Below, piece by piece: positions 41,931-50,782 of a stretch of 50,824 nt of DNA. The first letter of the stretch is position 1. Each line of letters opens with the position of its first letter. The stretch covers positions 1 through 50,824 of the forward strand of contig JAPPCV010000176.1 in NCBI GenBank assembly GCA_028824715.1, given 5' to 3'. Origin of the DNA: Boseongicola sp. (lineage in GTDB: Bacteria > Pseudomonadota > Alphaproteobacteria > Rhodobacterales > Rhodobacteraceae). The notes beneath the pieces were generated by a model. That model made no database searches. It saw nothing but the letters and a program-made list of their open reading frames with translations, and was not told where the DNA came from. The translations under genes and the position numbers were made by a program.

Positions 41931-43451
41931 ATGTTGGACATTGCAACACTTCTGGGCGCAGGATTGCTCCAAGCCTTTGAGCCGCTAAATCTCATGATGA
42001 TCTTTGTCGGGTGCCTCGCCGGACTGTTCATCGGCGCGATGCCAGGGCTCGGCTCCGTCAACGGCGTGGCGATTCTCTTGCCGGTGACGTTTCTCGTGCC
42101 GCCAACGGCGGCCATCATCTTTCTCGCCGCGCTCTATTACGGCGCCATGTACGGCGGCGCCGTCAGCTCGATAACCCTCGGCATTCCCGGCGCCTCCACG
42201 GCGGTGGCCACGGTCTTTGACGGACGGCCCATGGCGCAGCAGGGCAAGGCGGACCAAGCGCTCACGGCTGCCGCCGTGGCGTCCTTCATTGGCGGCACGA
42301 TCTCGGTCGTCCTCTTCACGCTCTTCGCGCCGCCGCTGGCGGTGTTCGCCCTGAAGTTCGGCCCGCAGGAGGAGTTCGCTCTCATGGTGCTCGCCTTCGC
42401 CACGTTCATCGGCCTCGGCGGCGACGACATCCCGAAAACGATCTTCTCGATCCTCCTCGGCCTCGTGATGGCGGCGGTCGGCTTCGACATCATCTCCGGC
42501 CAGCCGCGCCTGATCTTTTTCGACTTCGTGGAGCTGCAGCGCGGAATCGGCTTCCTCGTGCTTGCCATCGGCATCTATGGCATTGGCGAGATGTTGTGGA
42601 CGCTCGAGAATTCCAAGGGTGAGGTCAGGATTCATGCGGTGAGCAGCACTTGGAAAAGTTTCAAGAAGAACCTTTCCCACATACGGGAATACCTTCCCAC
42701 TACCGCGCTTGGCTCGGCCCTGGGATTCTTCGTGGGGACCCTTCCGGCTGCGGGGGCCACGCCGGCATCGCTCATGTCGTACGGCCTGGCCAAGACTTTC
42801 GCGAAGGACCCGGACAGCTTCGGAAAGGGGAACGTCTCCGGTGTCGCGGCGCCCGAGGCTGCGAACAACGCAGCCTCCACGGGATCCATGCTTCCGATGA
42901 TCACGCTCGGGATTCCCGGCTCGCCAACCACGGCGATCCTCCTTGGCGGAATGATCATCTGGGGATTGAGGCCCGGCCCCCTGCTCTTCACGGACAGGCC
43001 CGACTTCGTCTGGGGCCTCATCGGCTCGATGTATGTCGCAAATTTCGTGACAGTTGCGCTGAACCTCGCGCTCATTCCTATTTTTGTGCGCGTTCTTGCA
43101 ATGCCCTTCACGATCCTGACCCCGATAATCTTCATCCTGTGCTTCGTGGGCGTCTTCGCGACGACCGACCGGATGTTCGATGTCTGGCTCATGTTGATTC
43201 TGGGCCTTGGCGGCTACCTGATGCGCAAGCTCAACTACCCGGTCGCGCCGGCAGTGCTGGCAATTGTCCTGGGACCGCTCGCGGAACGATCGCTGCGACA
43301 ATCACTGATATCGAGCCGGGGCGATGTCATGACGTTCTTCGAACGCCCGATATCGCTCACCTGCATGCTTCTGGCCCTGGCATTGATGATCTACCCCATA
43401 TGGCTCAACATCCGGCGCCGACGGGCCGGCATGACGAGCGGGACTGAATGA
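41931..43451 (+). CDS. tctA: Tripartite tricarboxylate transporter large permease TctA
   Basis: A 506-residue membrane protein with about twelve helices. Family motifs: GCLAGLFIGAMPGLG, ALYYGAMYGGAVSSITLGIPG, GTLPAAGATPASLMSYG and TLGIPGSPTTAILLGG, the duplicated gates of TctA. GGGAGC precedes the ATG. Its stop overlaps the start of the next gene (ATGA), tying that uncharacterised protein to the transporter. Confidence 0.93.
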   Translation: MLDIATLLGAGLLQAFEPLNLMMIFVGCLAGLFIGAMPGLGSVNGVAILLPVTFLVPPTAAIIFLAALYYGAMYGGAVSSITLGIPGASTAVATVFDGRPMAQQGKADQALTAAAVASFIGGTISVVLFTLFAPPLAVFALKFGPQEEFALMVLAFATFIGLGGDDIPKTIFSILLGLVMAAVGFDIISGQPRLIFFDFVELQRGIGFLVLAIGIYGIGEMLWTLENSKGEVRIHAVSSTWKSFKKNLSHIREYLPTTALGSALGFFVGTLPAAGATPASLMSYGLAKTFAKDPDSFGKGNVSGVAAPEAANNAASTGSMLPMITLGIPGSPTTAILLGGMIIWGLRPGPLLFTDRPDFVWGLIGSMYVANFVTVALNLALIPIFVRVLAMPFTILTPIIFILCFVGVFATTDRMFDVWLMLILGLGGYLMRKLNYPVAPAVLAIVLGPLAERSLRQSLISSRGDVMTFFERPISLTCMLLALALMIYPIWLNIRRRRAGMTSGTE

Positions 43452-45190
43452 ACGCGGCTCTTGCCGAAACGAAGCATGGTCCCTGGAACCCGGGCCTCTC
43501 GTCGACGATCAAGCCGCATCTCATGCCCCAGGTCACGATCTACGATCCGGCAAATGGCCTTGTGTCGTGGGAAATGGCCCGCGACCTTGCGGAAGCGACC
43601 GGCCTGAATCCGCAGGAGCTGGCCACCTTCCGGCCGGAGCGTCTCCTGCTGCACCATGTCATGATCCGCGTGACTGCCGAAACTCACGTCCCGGACGGCC
43701 CGTCATACGCCGATCTTGGCATCAACCTCCGCAGCATGGCAGCTGACATCTACGCCATGGAAATCGAACCGCGACTCCCGGACCTGCGGCGCGAATTCGA
43801 AGACGCGCGGTCACGCGCCAGGACCGTGATCCGCGAAGAGCTGGAGGACAGCATCTTCGGATGCCTGCCTGTCGCCGAGCCGAAGGGTCTCCTTGGCCGC
43901 CTGTTCGGGCGTGAATCTCCCAGGCCGCCGACCGTGTCCCGCGACGAACGCGCTCTGGCCGCCAGCACGGCATGGGCAGAACGCGCAGATGACGAAGTCG
44001 AGCCACTTCAGGCATCCTGTTTCAAGGCGATGTCCCGTACGGTTGGCGCCGTCCTCGCGCACAGGGGTTCCCTCGTTCTGCCCAAGGACATCCTTGAAGA
44101 AGTCGCCGTCAACATGGTGTCGAACGACCATGTCGACATGCTGATTGCAAGGCGCGTAGCGCCCCTTTTCGACGCTGCCGCCGAGAAGCTAGGTTTCTTC
44201 CGCCTGCCGCCTCAGTCCGAGCCCGTCGTTCTCAACGCGAAGGGCGCATCTGCGAGCGGCAAGAGCTCGATCCGCAGTCAGCAACGCCGCATCGCGGAGG
44301 CGCTCGGAATCGACTGGAAGAACTTTGCAATCATCAGCCCGGACTACTGGCGAAAGCTTCTGATCGACTATGATGGCTTGGGCGACGACTACAAGTACGC
44401 GGCCATGCTTACCGGCCAGGAACTGGAAATCATCGACCGGAAGCTCGACGCCCTGATGGCCCAGAAGGCGTCAAGCGGCACGGTTCCGCACATGCTGATC
44501 GACCGGTTTCGGTTCGACAGCTTTCTGACCGCAAGGACCGGGGCCGCAGAAAGCAGCCTGCTCACGCGCTTCGGCACCCGCATCTACATGTTCTTCCTGA
44601 TCACGCCGCCAGAAGAGACCGTGGTCAGGGCGTGGGAACGCGGACTTGAAACCGGACGCTACAAGGCGGTTGACGACCTTCTGTTTCACAACATCGAGGC
44701 TTATTCCGGCATGCCAGGCCTGTTCTTCGCCTGGGCGCGGCTGGAAGATCGATGGGTCCACTACGAGTTCCTGGACAATTCGGTGCCCCTAGGCACCCCC
44801 CCTCGGACGATCGCATTCGGCCAGAACGGCAGTTTCGTTGTACTGGATCTGGAACGGTTGTGTGACGTCGAGCGGTTCCGTCACGTCGACGTCAATGCAA
44901 GGACCGCCGATCAGGTCATTGGCCGCACGCTTGCCTCGCATGAAGCCATGGCTTTCGTCCGCAACGCCTGTGCAGAACTTGCGGAGGTCGCATTCGTCGT
45001 TCCCGGGACCGACCGGGTCTTTGCCAGGTCGACAGGGCGAAAGATCATCGTGGACACAACCTCCCTGCCCGAAGGCATCACGCCCGCCGACCTGGGCCCT
45101 CACGAGGCCTTGGAGGAGGATCTCGGGCGGATTGATCCGAAAGCGGCGGCTCACGTCATCGGCGATCTCGGCCGCGGTCGGTTTGCATGA
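43448..45190 (+). CDS. Uncharacterised P-loop (zeta-toxin-like) protein coupled to tctA
   Basis: A 580-residue soluble protein that I cannot assign to a named enzyme. A Walker A-type loop AKGASASGKSS lies at about residues 263-273, followed by RQ-rich helices, ISPDYWRKLL, a MLIDRFRFDSF segment and FFLITPPEETVVRAWERG, a pattern like zeta-toxin or polynucleotide-kinase-type P-loop kinases. The first 250 residues have no recognisable domain. It is not a membrane protein. The four-base overlap with tctA indicates co-translation, yet a kinase is not a known TctCBA component. It could modify a substrate or signal; no function should be assumed. Confidence 0.7.
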   Translation: MNAALAETKHGPWNPGLSSTIKPHLMPQVTIYDPANGLVSWEMARDLAEATGLNPQELATFRPERLLLHHVMIRVTAETHVPDGPSYADLGINLRSMAADIYAMEIEPRLPDLRREFEDARSRARTVIREELEDSIFGCLPVAEPKGLLGRLFGRESPRPPTVSRDERALAASTAWAERADDEVEPLQASCFKAMSRTVGAVLAHRGSLVLPKDILEEVAVNMVSNDHVDMLIARRVAPLFDAAAEKLGFFRLPPQSEPVVLNAKGASASGKSSIRSQQRRIAEALGIDWKNFAIISPDYWRKLLIDYDGLGDDYKYAAMLTGQELEIIDRKLDALMAQKASSGTVPHMLIDRFRFDSFLTARTGAAESSLLTRFGTRIYMFFLITPPEETVVRAWERGLETGRYKAVDDLLFHNIEAYSGMPGLFFAWARLEDRWVHYEFLDNSVPLGTPPRTIAFGQNGSFVVLDLERLCDVERFRHVDVNARTADQVIGRTLASHEAMAFVRNACAELAEVAFVVPGTDRVFARSTGRKIIVDTTSLPEGITPADLGPHEALEEDLGRIDPKAAAHVIGDLGRGRFA

Positions 45191-45242
45191 AGCGTGAAAT
45201 GATGCGCAGTGGAATCGGGAATGTCGCTCCAGTTGACCGCAC

Positions 45243-46241
45243 TCACCGAGCAGCGTCGCGTTGTCGTTTCTCGAAGAGGGGAAGGCCGGAATGATCGAGG
45301 CCGTCGTTTTCGTCTGTTGAGGCCTCCATCAGGCACCCCAGCGAAGCCAGATCGTCCGGAAGCCACTCCCCTCCCCTCCTGACCAGCTCGGGATTCCCGG
45401 AGCTTTCGTTCTCGGTGCGCTTGACCCACAGGGGCACCCATGCGGCCTTCAGGTTTTTCAGGGCCCCGTTCCAGGTTCCGCCCTTGTCCGGCGTGCTGCT
45501 TATCACGATTGCAGCCTCGGCAAGGCAGTAGATGCACCGATTGCGAGACATCGCGTTGCCGACGTTGAACCCGGCCTCCGGATTGAACGGCGTCACCAGC
45601 ACAAGGTCACCCGCAAGAAGATGCTTCCTGAACCTCCCGGAAGTTCCGGCGCGCAGCAGGCTGTCTGCCAATACGCCGATCGCGGTTCCGCCATTTTCGA
45701 GCGCGCCGAGCATCGCGCCCTCGTCAACGCCCCGCGCTCCGCCGGACACGATCGAAAACCCTTGCCGTGCGGCCGCACAGCCGAGGTTCTCGGCAAACTC
45801 CAGGTCTTCGCGACCCGCATTCCTGGACCCGACGACCGCAAGGCCTCCCCGACCAAGCAGCGCTCTGTTGCCGCAACCGAAGAGGATTGGCGGGGAACCC
45901 AGCTGCAGCCGGCTCTCCAGGCGGTCCGGATATCCCGGTTCCAAGCGTGCAACGACCCAGATTCCCGCCCGCCGCCACCTCTCAAGAGCAAGCCCCAGTG
46001 CTCCCCCACGGGCCAGCAGATGCTCGAGGCGGGACAACGAGACCGATCGGTCCATCCAGCCCGAAAGCGTCGAATCGAGGTCACCCTTCAAGAGATCCGA
46101 CGGTTCCAGCTCGCGTTCCTTCAGCCAGGCTGCGAGGCGTGACCACTCTTTCGCGGAAAGCGGCCGTTCACCTGCATTGTCGGGTCTTCCGAGCGACACG
46201 GTGAGCAGCGTCATGGCCTGCGCTAGGGAGTTGGGGTGCAT
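45243..46241 (-). CDS. DprA/Smf-like DNA-processing protein
   Basis: A 332-residue protein with the DprA Rossmann-like fold in the middle: LQLGSPPILFGCG, LAVVGSRNAGREDLEFAENLG, FSIVSGGARGVDEGAMLGALENGG and a late AAIVISSTPDKGGTWNGALKNLK. DprA loads RecA on single-stranded DNA in transformation; related proteins occur in defence and RecQ-linked loci. I place the start at the ATG 46241, two bases after the RecQ stop with CGGAG before it; a longer frame reaches 46322. The last ~60 residues after the fold are not conserved in DprA. Co-transcribed with the RecQ gene. Confidence 0.82.
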   Translation of the reverse strand: MHPNSLAQAMTLLTVSLGRPDNAGERPLSAKEWSRLAAWLKERELEPSDLLKGDLDSTLSGWMDRSVSLSRLEHLLARGGALGLALERWRRAGIWVVARLEPGYPDRLESRLQLGSPPILFGCGNRALLGRGGLAVVGSRNAGREDLEFAENLGCAAARQGFSIVSGGARGVDEGAMLGALENGGTAIGVLADSLLRAGTSGRFRKHLLAGDLVLVTPFNPEAGFNVGNAMSRNRCIYCLAEAAIVISSTPDKGGTWNGALKNLKAAWVPLWVKRTENESSGNPELVRRGGEWLPDDLASLGCLMEASTDENDGLDHSGLPLFEKRQRDAAR

Positions 46242-46242
46242 T

Positions 46243-48348
46243 TCAGGCTCCGAGGCTTGCCGTTGCCAAGGCAAAGGGCCAGACCGGCCCGCTGCCAGCG
46301 CGTCGAAGAAGGGCTGAGACAATGGTAAGTGTCCACCTGGAGTCTACGACGTCGTCAACCAAAAGGACAGGCCCGGCCGGCGGTTGTCCGCTGATCGCAA
46401 AGACGCCATCGAGATTCCGGCACTGATGGTACCGGTTCTGCTGCAGCTTCTGCGGCTCGTTTTCCTTGACTTTCGTCACAACCGGCTCAAAGGGCAGTTC
46501 CAAGGCCTCGGCCAACCGCATCGAGTAGTCGACAACAAGCATTCGGTGTCTCGCCGACGGTACGCATGTCACCCAAGTTGGTCGGGGACTTGGCTGCCAC
46601 CGATGGTTCAGCATGTCCGCAGCGGCGGTGACGAGTTCGTCGCGAAAGCGCCCGTCATGCTTGTCCTCGGCGACCAGGGAACCCCAGCCCGCATCACCCC
46701 AACGAGAAAGAACCCGCCCGGCATTGGCACGATGCTCCTCGCGCAAGTTTGCGGTGAAGCCGTATTCCCTGAACGCACCGCTCGCGACTTGCTTGTTGCA
46801 TTCCAAGGGAAACTCCGACCGGCCGAGAAACCGTGCGGCGTCCGTCGCCGTTTCGCGCGAATAGGACGCATCGACAACCGGGCGTCCGGTGCACGAGGCA
46901 CACCTTCCACATGGCTGGGGGTCGATGTCGTCGAGTGCCTCGGCAAGAAACTGCATCAGGCATCCGCTCGCGCCGAGATAGGCCTGCACCTCCTTCCACT
47001 CGGATGCCCGTTGCCTGGTCAGACGCTGGACCTTGGCCCGATCCATCTGAAAGGGAACAGGCGTACGGCGCCATGTCGATCCGGACTGGATGATCGGCGC
47101 CACGCTTTCCACGGACAGGTACTTGAGCACTTGCTGAATTTGAGCGTGCCTGAGATTGACGGCGCCTTCCAGTTCGCGCGTGGTCAGCCCGTCACCTTCC
47201 GCCAGGAGCGCGAGTATGCTCTGCACCCATTCCTCCTTTGGGAATGCGGTTCTTCGAAAATACTCGTGGATCTCCTCATCTTCATGACCCGACATCATGA
47301 TTCCGACCGCGTAGCTGATGCCGCGTCCGGCGCGGCCGACCTGCTGGTAGTAGGCCACGATGGACCCCGGTGCCTGGTAGTGAATGACGAACCCGAGGTC
47401 TGGCTTGTCATATCCCATTCCAAGCGCGCTCGTTGCGACAAGCGCCTTTAGCTCGTTCTGCAGAAGCCGTTCCTCCAAGTGCTGGCGGTAAGCGTCCGAG
47501 TCCTTGAAGCCCTCCGATCTTGCGTTGCTGTAGTACGGGCTGGCAGCAATCCCTCGCTGTTGCAGCCACCTGGCAACCTGATCCGCGTCGCGCCTCGTCA
47601 GCACGTAGATGATGCCGGTTCCGGGAAGGGCGTTCACATGTTCGGCGAGCCACGCCAGGCGCGCCGACTGAGAAGGCAGTTTCAAGTTCTGCAGGGCAAG
47701 AGTTTCGCGCATCAGGACGCCGCGCTGGACGCCCACATTGCCGAGCTGGGTCTGGACGTCCTCAATGACGCGGTTGTTCGCCGTCGCGGTCGTGCCAAGT
47801 ATCGGCACGTTCACGGGCATGTGCCGAAGGACATTTGCCAGGCGTCGGTAGTCGGGGCGGAAATCATGCCCCCAGTCAGAAATGCAGTGTGCCTCATCAA
47901 CCACCAGCAAACCAATGCCATCTGAAATCGGCATCAGGACGTTTGCGACGAATTCGTCGTTGGCCAGCCGCTCGGGCGAGATCAGCAGGGCGTCCACCTT
48001 GCCCCTACGCACGTCTTTCTGAAGCGACGGCCAGTTCTCTCGATTGGTCGAATTGATGGTCTCCGCACGAATTCCCAGCCTGCGGGCGGCCTGGATCTGG
48101 TTCCGCATCAGGGCAAGCAGAGGCGAAACGATGAGGGTCGGGCCGCGCCCGCCGTCCCGCAGGATCCGCGTGGCGATGAAGTAGACCGAGCTCTTTCCCC
48201 AGCCTGTGCGCTGCACCACAAGCAGGCGGCCGCGTTTGTTGACCAGCGCATCTATGGCCTCCCACTGCCCCTTCCGGAAGTCCGCATCCTGATCATCCAA
48301 GGCAACCTGGAGAAGGCTGCGAGCCACCGATCTATCCGCCAAGGTCAC
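46243..48348 (-). CDS. RecQ-family helicase with C-terminal ComF-like phosphoribosyltransferase domain
   Basis: A 701-residue protein. Helicase motifs: FRKGQWEAIDALV, an altered Walker A (RTGWGKSS), DEAHCISDWGHDFRPDYR with a DEAH box, TTATAN, SALGMGYDKPDLGFVIHYQAP and QQVGRAGR (motif VI). A zinc cluster CGRCASCTG follows at about 490. The last ~110 residues switch to a ComF/PRTase pattern: CVPSARHRMLV, QQNRYHQCRNLDGVF and the PRPP-loop VLLVDDVVDSRWT near residue 660, where the usual TG is replaced by DSR. AGGAGG precedes the GTG start. With DprA next to it, the pair recalls competence functions (ComFA helicase, ComFC PRTase, DprA) in a new arrangement. Confidence 0.85.
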   Translation of the reverse strand: MTLADRSVARSLLQVALDDQDADFRKGQWEAIDALVNKRGRLLVVQRTGWGKSSVYFIATRILRDGGRGPTLIVSPLLALMRNQIQAARRLGIRAETINSTNRENWPSLQKDVRRGKVDALLISPERLANDEFVANVLMPISDGIGLLVVDEAHCISDWGHDFRPDYRRLANVLRHMPVNVPILGTTATANNRVIEDVQTQLGNVGVQRGVLMRETLALQNLKLPSQSARLAWLAEHVNALPGTGIIYVLTRRDADQVARWLQQRGIAASPYYSNARSEGFKDSDAYRQHLEERLLQNELKALVATSALGMGYDKPDLGFVIHYQAPGSIVAYYQQVGRAGRGISYAVGIMMSGHEDEEIHEYFRRTAFPKEEWVQSILALLAEGDGLTTRELEGAVNLRHAQIQQVLKYLSVESVAPIIQSGSTWRRTPVPFQMDRAKVQRLTRQRASEWKEVQAYLGASGCLMQFLAEALDDIDPQPCGRCASCTGRPVVDASYSRETATDAARFLGRSEFPLECNKQVASGAFREYGFTANLREEHRANAGRVLSRWGDAGWGSLVAEDKHDGRFRDELVTAAADMLNHRWQPSPRPTWVTCVPSARHRMLVVDYSMRLAEALELPFEPVVTKVKENEPQKLQQNRYHQCRNLDGVFAISGQPPAGPVLLVDDVVDSRWTLTIVSALLRRAGSGPVWPFALATASLGA

Positions 48349-48676
48349 TCATCCTCCTGTCTGCCGCCGTCATGCCGCCGCGACCCGGCTTGCATGACAT
48401 GGCCCTCATTGTCCTGGATCGGCCTCCGTCAAGGCTTCGAGCAAATCCAGGAGCCGCTCGAAGTCGCGCCCGCCAAGCCTGCCGCGAAGGTCCTCCGCAA
48501 TGGCCATTGCAGAGTCACGGTTGCCAGAAAGCACCTTTCGGCATTCGGATGCAACACCAATGGCCTGTCTTGAGGCTACCAGAGGGTGTATCCTGCAAGC
48601 TGTGGTCAGACCAATCTAGATCAATCTGCATTCCAATGCGGAAAGTTCGACTATCGGTTGTTCTCGACATAGGCGT
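48349..48676. other. Intergenic stretch without a recognised gene
   Basis: About 330 bases between the recQ start and the transposase remnant. Small frames exist on both strands but none has family motifs. It should contain the recQ-dprA promoter; I see no convincing boxes. Confidence 0.5.
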
Positions 48677-49372
48677 TTAGCGACAGAGTGGAATTTGCCC
48701 CGCGACTGACCAGTGGTTGCCAGAGCGCTTGATGCGCATGCAGACGAGGCTGCGACACGCGTGCTGCACCGCACCGGATCCGATGTGCATGCCCCGCTCC
48801 AGGTACGACTTGCACTGCATGCGGCTGACGCTCGCCACCAGGTGTCTCACGCAATTCGCCGCGTTCTCGTGCCGGTCGGCATGCGACCTGAAGTCCGCGA
48901 TGACCGCAAACGTCCGGTTGTCCTTCAGCCTCGCCTTGTCCGCCACGAGGCGCCTACTGCGCTCGGCCTCGTCCGGAAGGATCGCCTTCAGCGTGTCAGA
49001 CAGACATTCCGGAAGGTGCAAGAGACCGAGGATGTAAGCGGCGGCCCGCCGGGAGAAGATGTCCTCGCAGACGTCCCGGATCCAGCCCGCGCAGGTCGAG
49101 ATCTCCACCAGCTCCTTTGCCGAGAACAGGCGATTCCGGCCCACCTCCCACTCTAGGCGCTTCCAGAACCCGGAGTTCACGCTGCTGCCTGTCCCGGCCG
49201 TCACGCTGTGGATCCGGCCGCTGCGAATGTCTGAGCCGAGGCCCTTCTTGGGATCCCCGGTCTTTTGGTTCCGGCCGTCGGCCGTGCATCTCGAGATCAC
49301 CTTGGTCACCCTGGTCCTCGAACTCCCGTCGTCCTGCCATCCGCGAACGCCCTCCGTCTTCTCGTTGCGCAC
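48677..49372 (-). pseudogene. Transposase remnant (ISKra4-like)
   Basis: A 231-residue frame whose C-terminal half resembles DDE transposases of the ISKra4/ISLre2 type: AGWIRDVCEDIFSRRAAAYILGLLHL, and MHIGSGAVQHACRSLVCMRIKRSGNHWSVAG, where functional elements read IGSG-VE--C and LKRSGMRW. The N-terminal zinc-binding part and much of the catalytic core are missing and key positions are altered (VE to VQ), so it is inactive. No terminal inverted repeats were found by eye. Confidence 0.65.
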
Positions 49373-49689
49373 GGAATCTTCAGTGCCATTGACCGACAGG
49401 ATTCAGCGTGCCGCAGACGGCTCCCCGGGAACCGCCACCTCGCGTTCGAACCGCTGCAGGAGAACTGACATCTTCCTGGCCCACAGGTGGATGGCGTCGG
49501 CGTCTGCCAGTTGCGCGCATAGTCACATCAGCAGCTGACTTTCCTACACCCTTGTGCTTGTTGATTGCATTGGACTTGTCTTGCATTTCTTTGCAATAGC
49601 GACGCTAGAGGTGCCTGTAACGCGGAAAACACCTGGATTTCAAAGAGAGAGTGTGGCAACAGCTTTGACAATATGCTAGTATCAGTGTT
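49373..49689. other. Intergenic region with candidate abiEi promoter
   Basis: No gene is visible. The last 70 bases are markedly more AT-rich than the surroundings. TTGACA at 49665-49670 is a good -35 match, 17 bases before TTATGA that overlaps the abiEi start codon; a TATGCT at 49672 could be an alternative -10. The assignment is tentative. Confidence 0.35.
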
Positions 49690-50511
49690 ATGAACACCGG
49701 AAAATCACAAAACTTGAAGAAAGTTCTCGACGCAGTACCCTCCGGGTATCTCGTTGACGCCAACTGGCTTACCTCGCACGGCATCGCCTACGAGACCTTT
49801 CGCGACTACGTCAAGCGGGGCTGGCTTGAACGTGTTCACCGTGGCGTCTTCCGCCGCCCCGCTCCCAGTCCGTCGGCATCAAGCACCATCGACTGGAAAG
49901 TCTGCCTACTCTCAATGCAGCACATCATGCGCCATGACATCCATGTCGGCGGCACGGCTGCACTCTCGCAACAAGGCTACGATCACTATCTGCGTCTAGG
50001 CAGCAAAGCCCAAGTCTGGATTTATGGCGACACGATCCCCAACTGGCTCACCAAGCTGCAGCTTGACGCTTCGGTTGAGACGCGCAAGACAACACTCTTT
50101 GACGACCCCGCGCTCGCCCTCACAAAGGATGAAGCCAACTCAACAAATGCCCTGCCCTGGGACTGGCGCTTGAGAATGTCAGTACCCGAACGAGCAGTCA
50201 TGGAAGCCATGGATGAACTGCCGAGCCAAGAGACCTTTCACAACCTCGACATGATCTTTGAAGGCTTGACGACATTGCGTCCAAAGACAATTGCGGCTCT
50301 CCTGCACAGTTGCAGGAAGATCAAGGTCAAGCGCCTCTTTTTCGTGTTCGCTGATCGACACGGTCACCCTTGGCGAAAGCACCTTGATCCCGATGACTTC
50401 AACCTCGGAAGTGGCGACCGCGCCCTGGTCAAAGGAGGCAAAATACACCGGGGCTATCGGATCATGGTGCCGAACGAATTTGCAGAATCGGAATCCGAAA
50501 TTGGCACGTGA
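49690..50511 (+). CDS. abiEi: Type IV antitoxin, AbiEi family
   Basis: A 273-residue AbiEi-like antitoxin. The N-terminal winged helix is LVDANWLTSHGIAYETFRDYVKRGWLERVHRGVFRRP; the middle contains HVGGTAALSQQGYDHYL, the conserved GGxxAL motif, and MSVPERAVMEAMDELP; the C-terminal region binds and represses. In AbiE systems it counters the nucleotidyltransferase toxin without direct contact and represses its own promoter. The toxin frame starts at 50501, overlapping its end by 11 bases. Confidence 0.9.
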   Translation: MNTGKSQNLKKVLDAVPSGYLVDANWLTSHGIAYETFRDYVKRGWLERVHRGVFRRPAPSPSASSTIDWKVCLLSMQHIMRHDIHVGGTAALSQQGYDHYLRLGSKAQVWIYGDTIPNWLTKLQLDASVETRKTTLFDDPALALTKDEANSTNALPWDWRLRMSVPERAVMEAMDELPSQETFHNLDMIFEGLTTLRPKTIAALLHSCRKIKVKRLFFVFADRHGHPWRKHLDPDDFNLGSGDRALVKGGKIHRGYRIMVPNEFAESESEIGT

Positions 50512-50782
50512 AGCATACAAAGCACAGGTGGCCCTCCTTGTGCGGTTGCTACCTCATGTAGCCAAGAATTAGGTGTTCGCGCTCAAGGGCGGGACTGCGA
50601 TCAACCTGTTCTACCGCGACCTGCCACGCCTCTCAGTCGACATAGACTTGACCTACCTGCCGATCAAGGAGCGTACGGAGAGCCTAGCCGAAATCAATGA
50701 AGCAATGGATTGCATCGCCGGAGCAATCGAAGACGGCATCAAGGGCGCAAGGGCACAGCGCATCCTGGGCGTAAGCGGTTAA
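50501..50782 (+). pseudogene. abiEii: AbiEii nucleotidyltransferase toxin with premature stop, fragment
   Basis: From a TTG at 50501 the frame reads AREAYKAQVALLVRLLPHVAKN and then meets a TAG (50570-50572). Without a gap, VFALKGGTAINLFYRDLPRLSVDIDLTYLP follows in the same frame, the AbiEii nucleotidyltransferase signature (GG-TA and D-D metal site). Homologues run through with Glu where the TAG sits. The frame then ends after GARAQRILGVSG at 50782, far short of the ~300 residues expected, and the window stops soon after. So the toxin is likely dead, unless the stop is a sequencing error or is suppressed. Confidence 0.75.

Noticed and set aside
41985-43301. 438-codon minus-strand frame opposite tctA
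   Set aside because: Glu/His/Arg-rich antisense of a hydrophobic membrane protein; not a gene.
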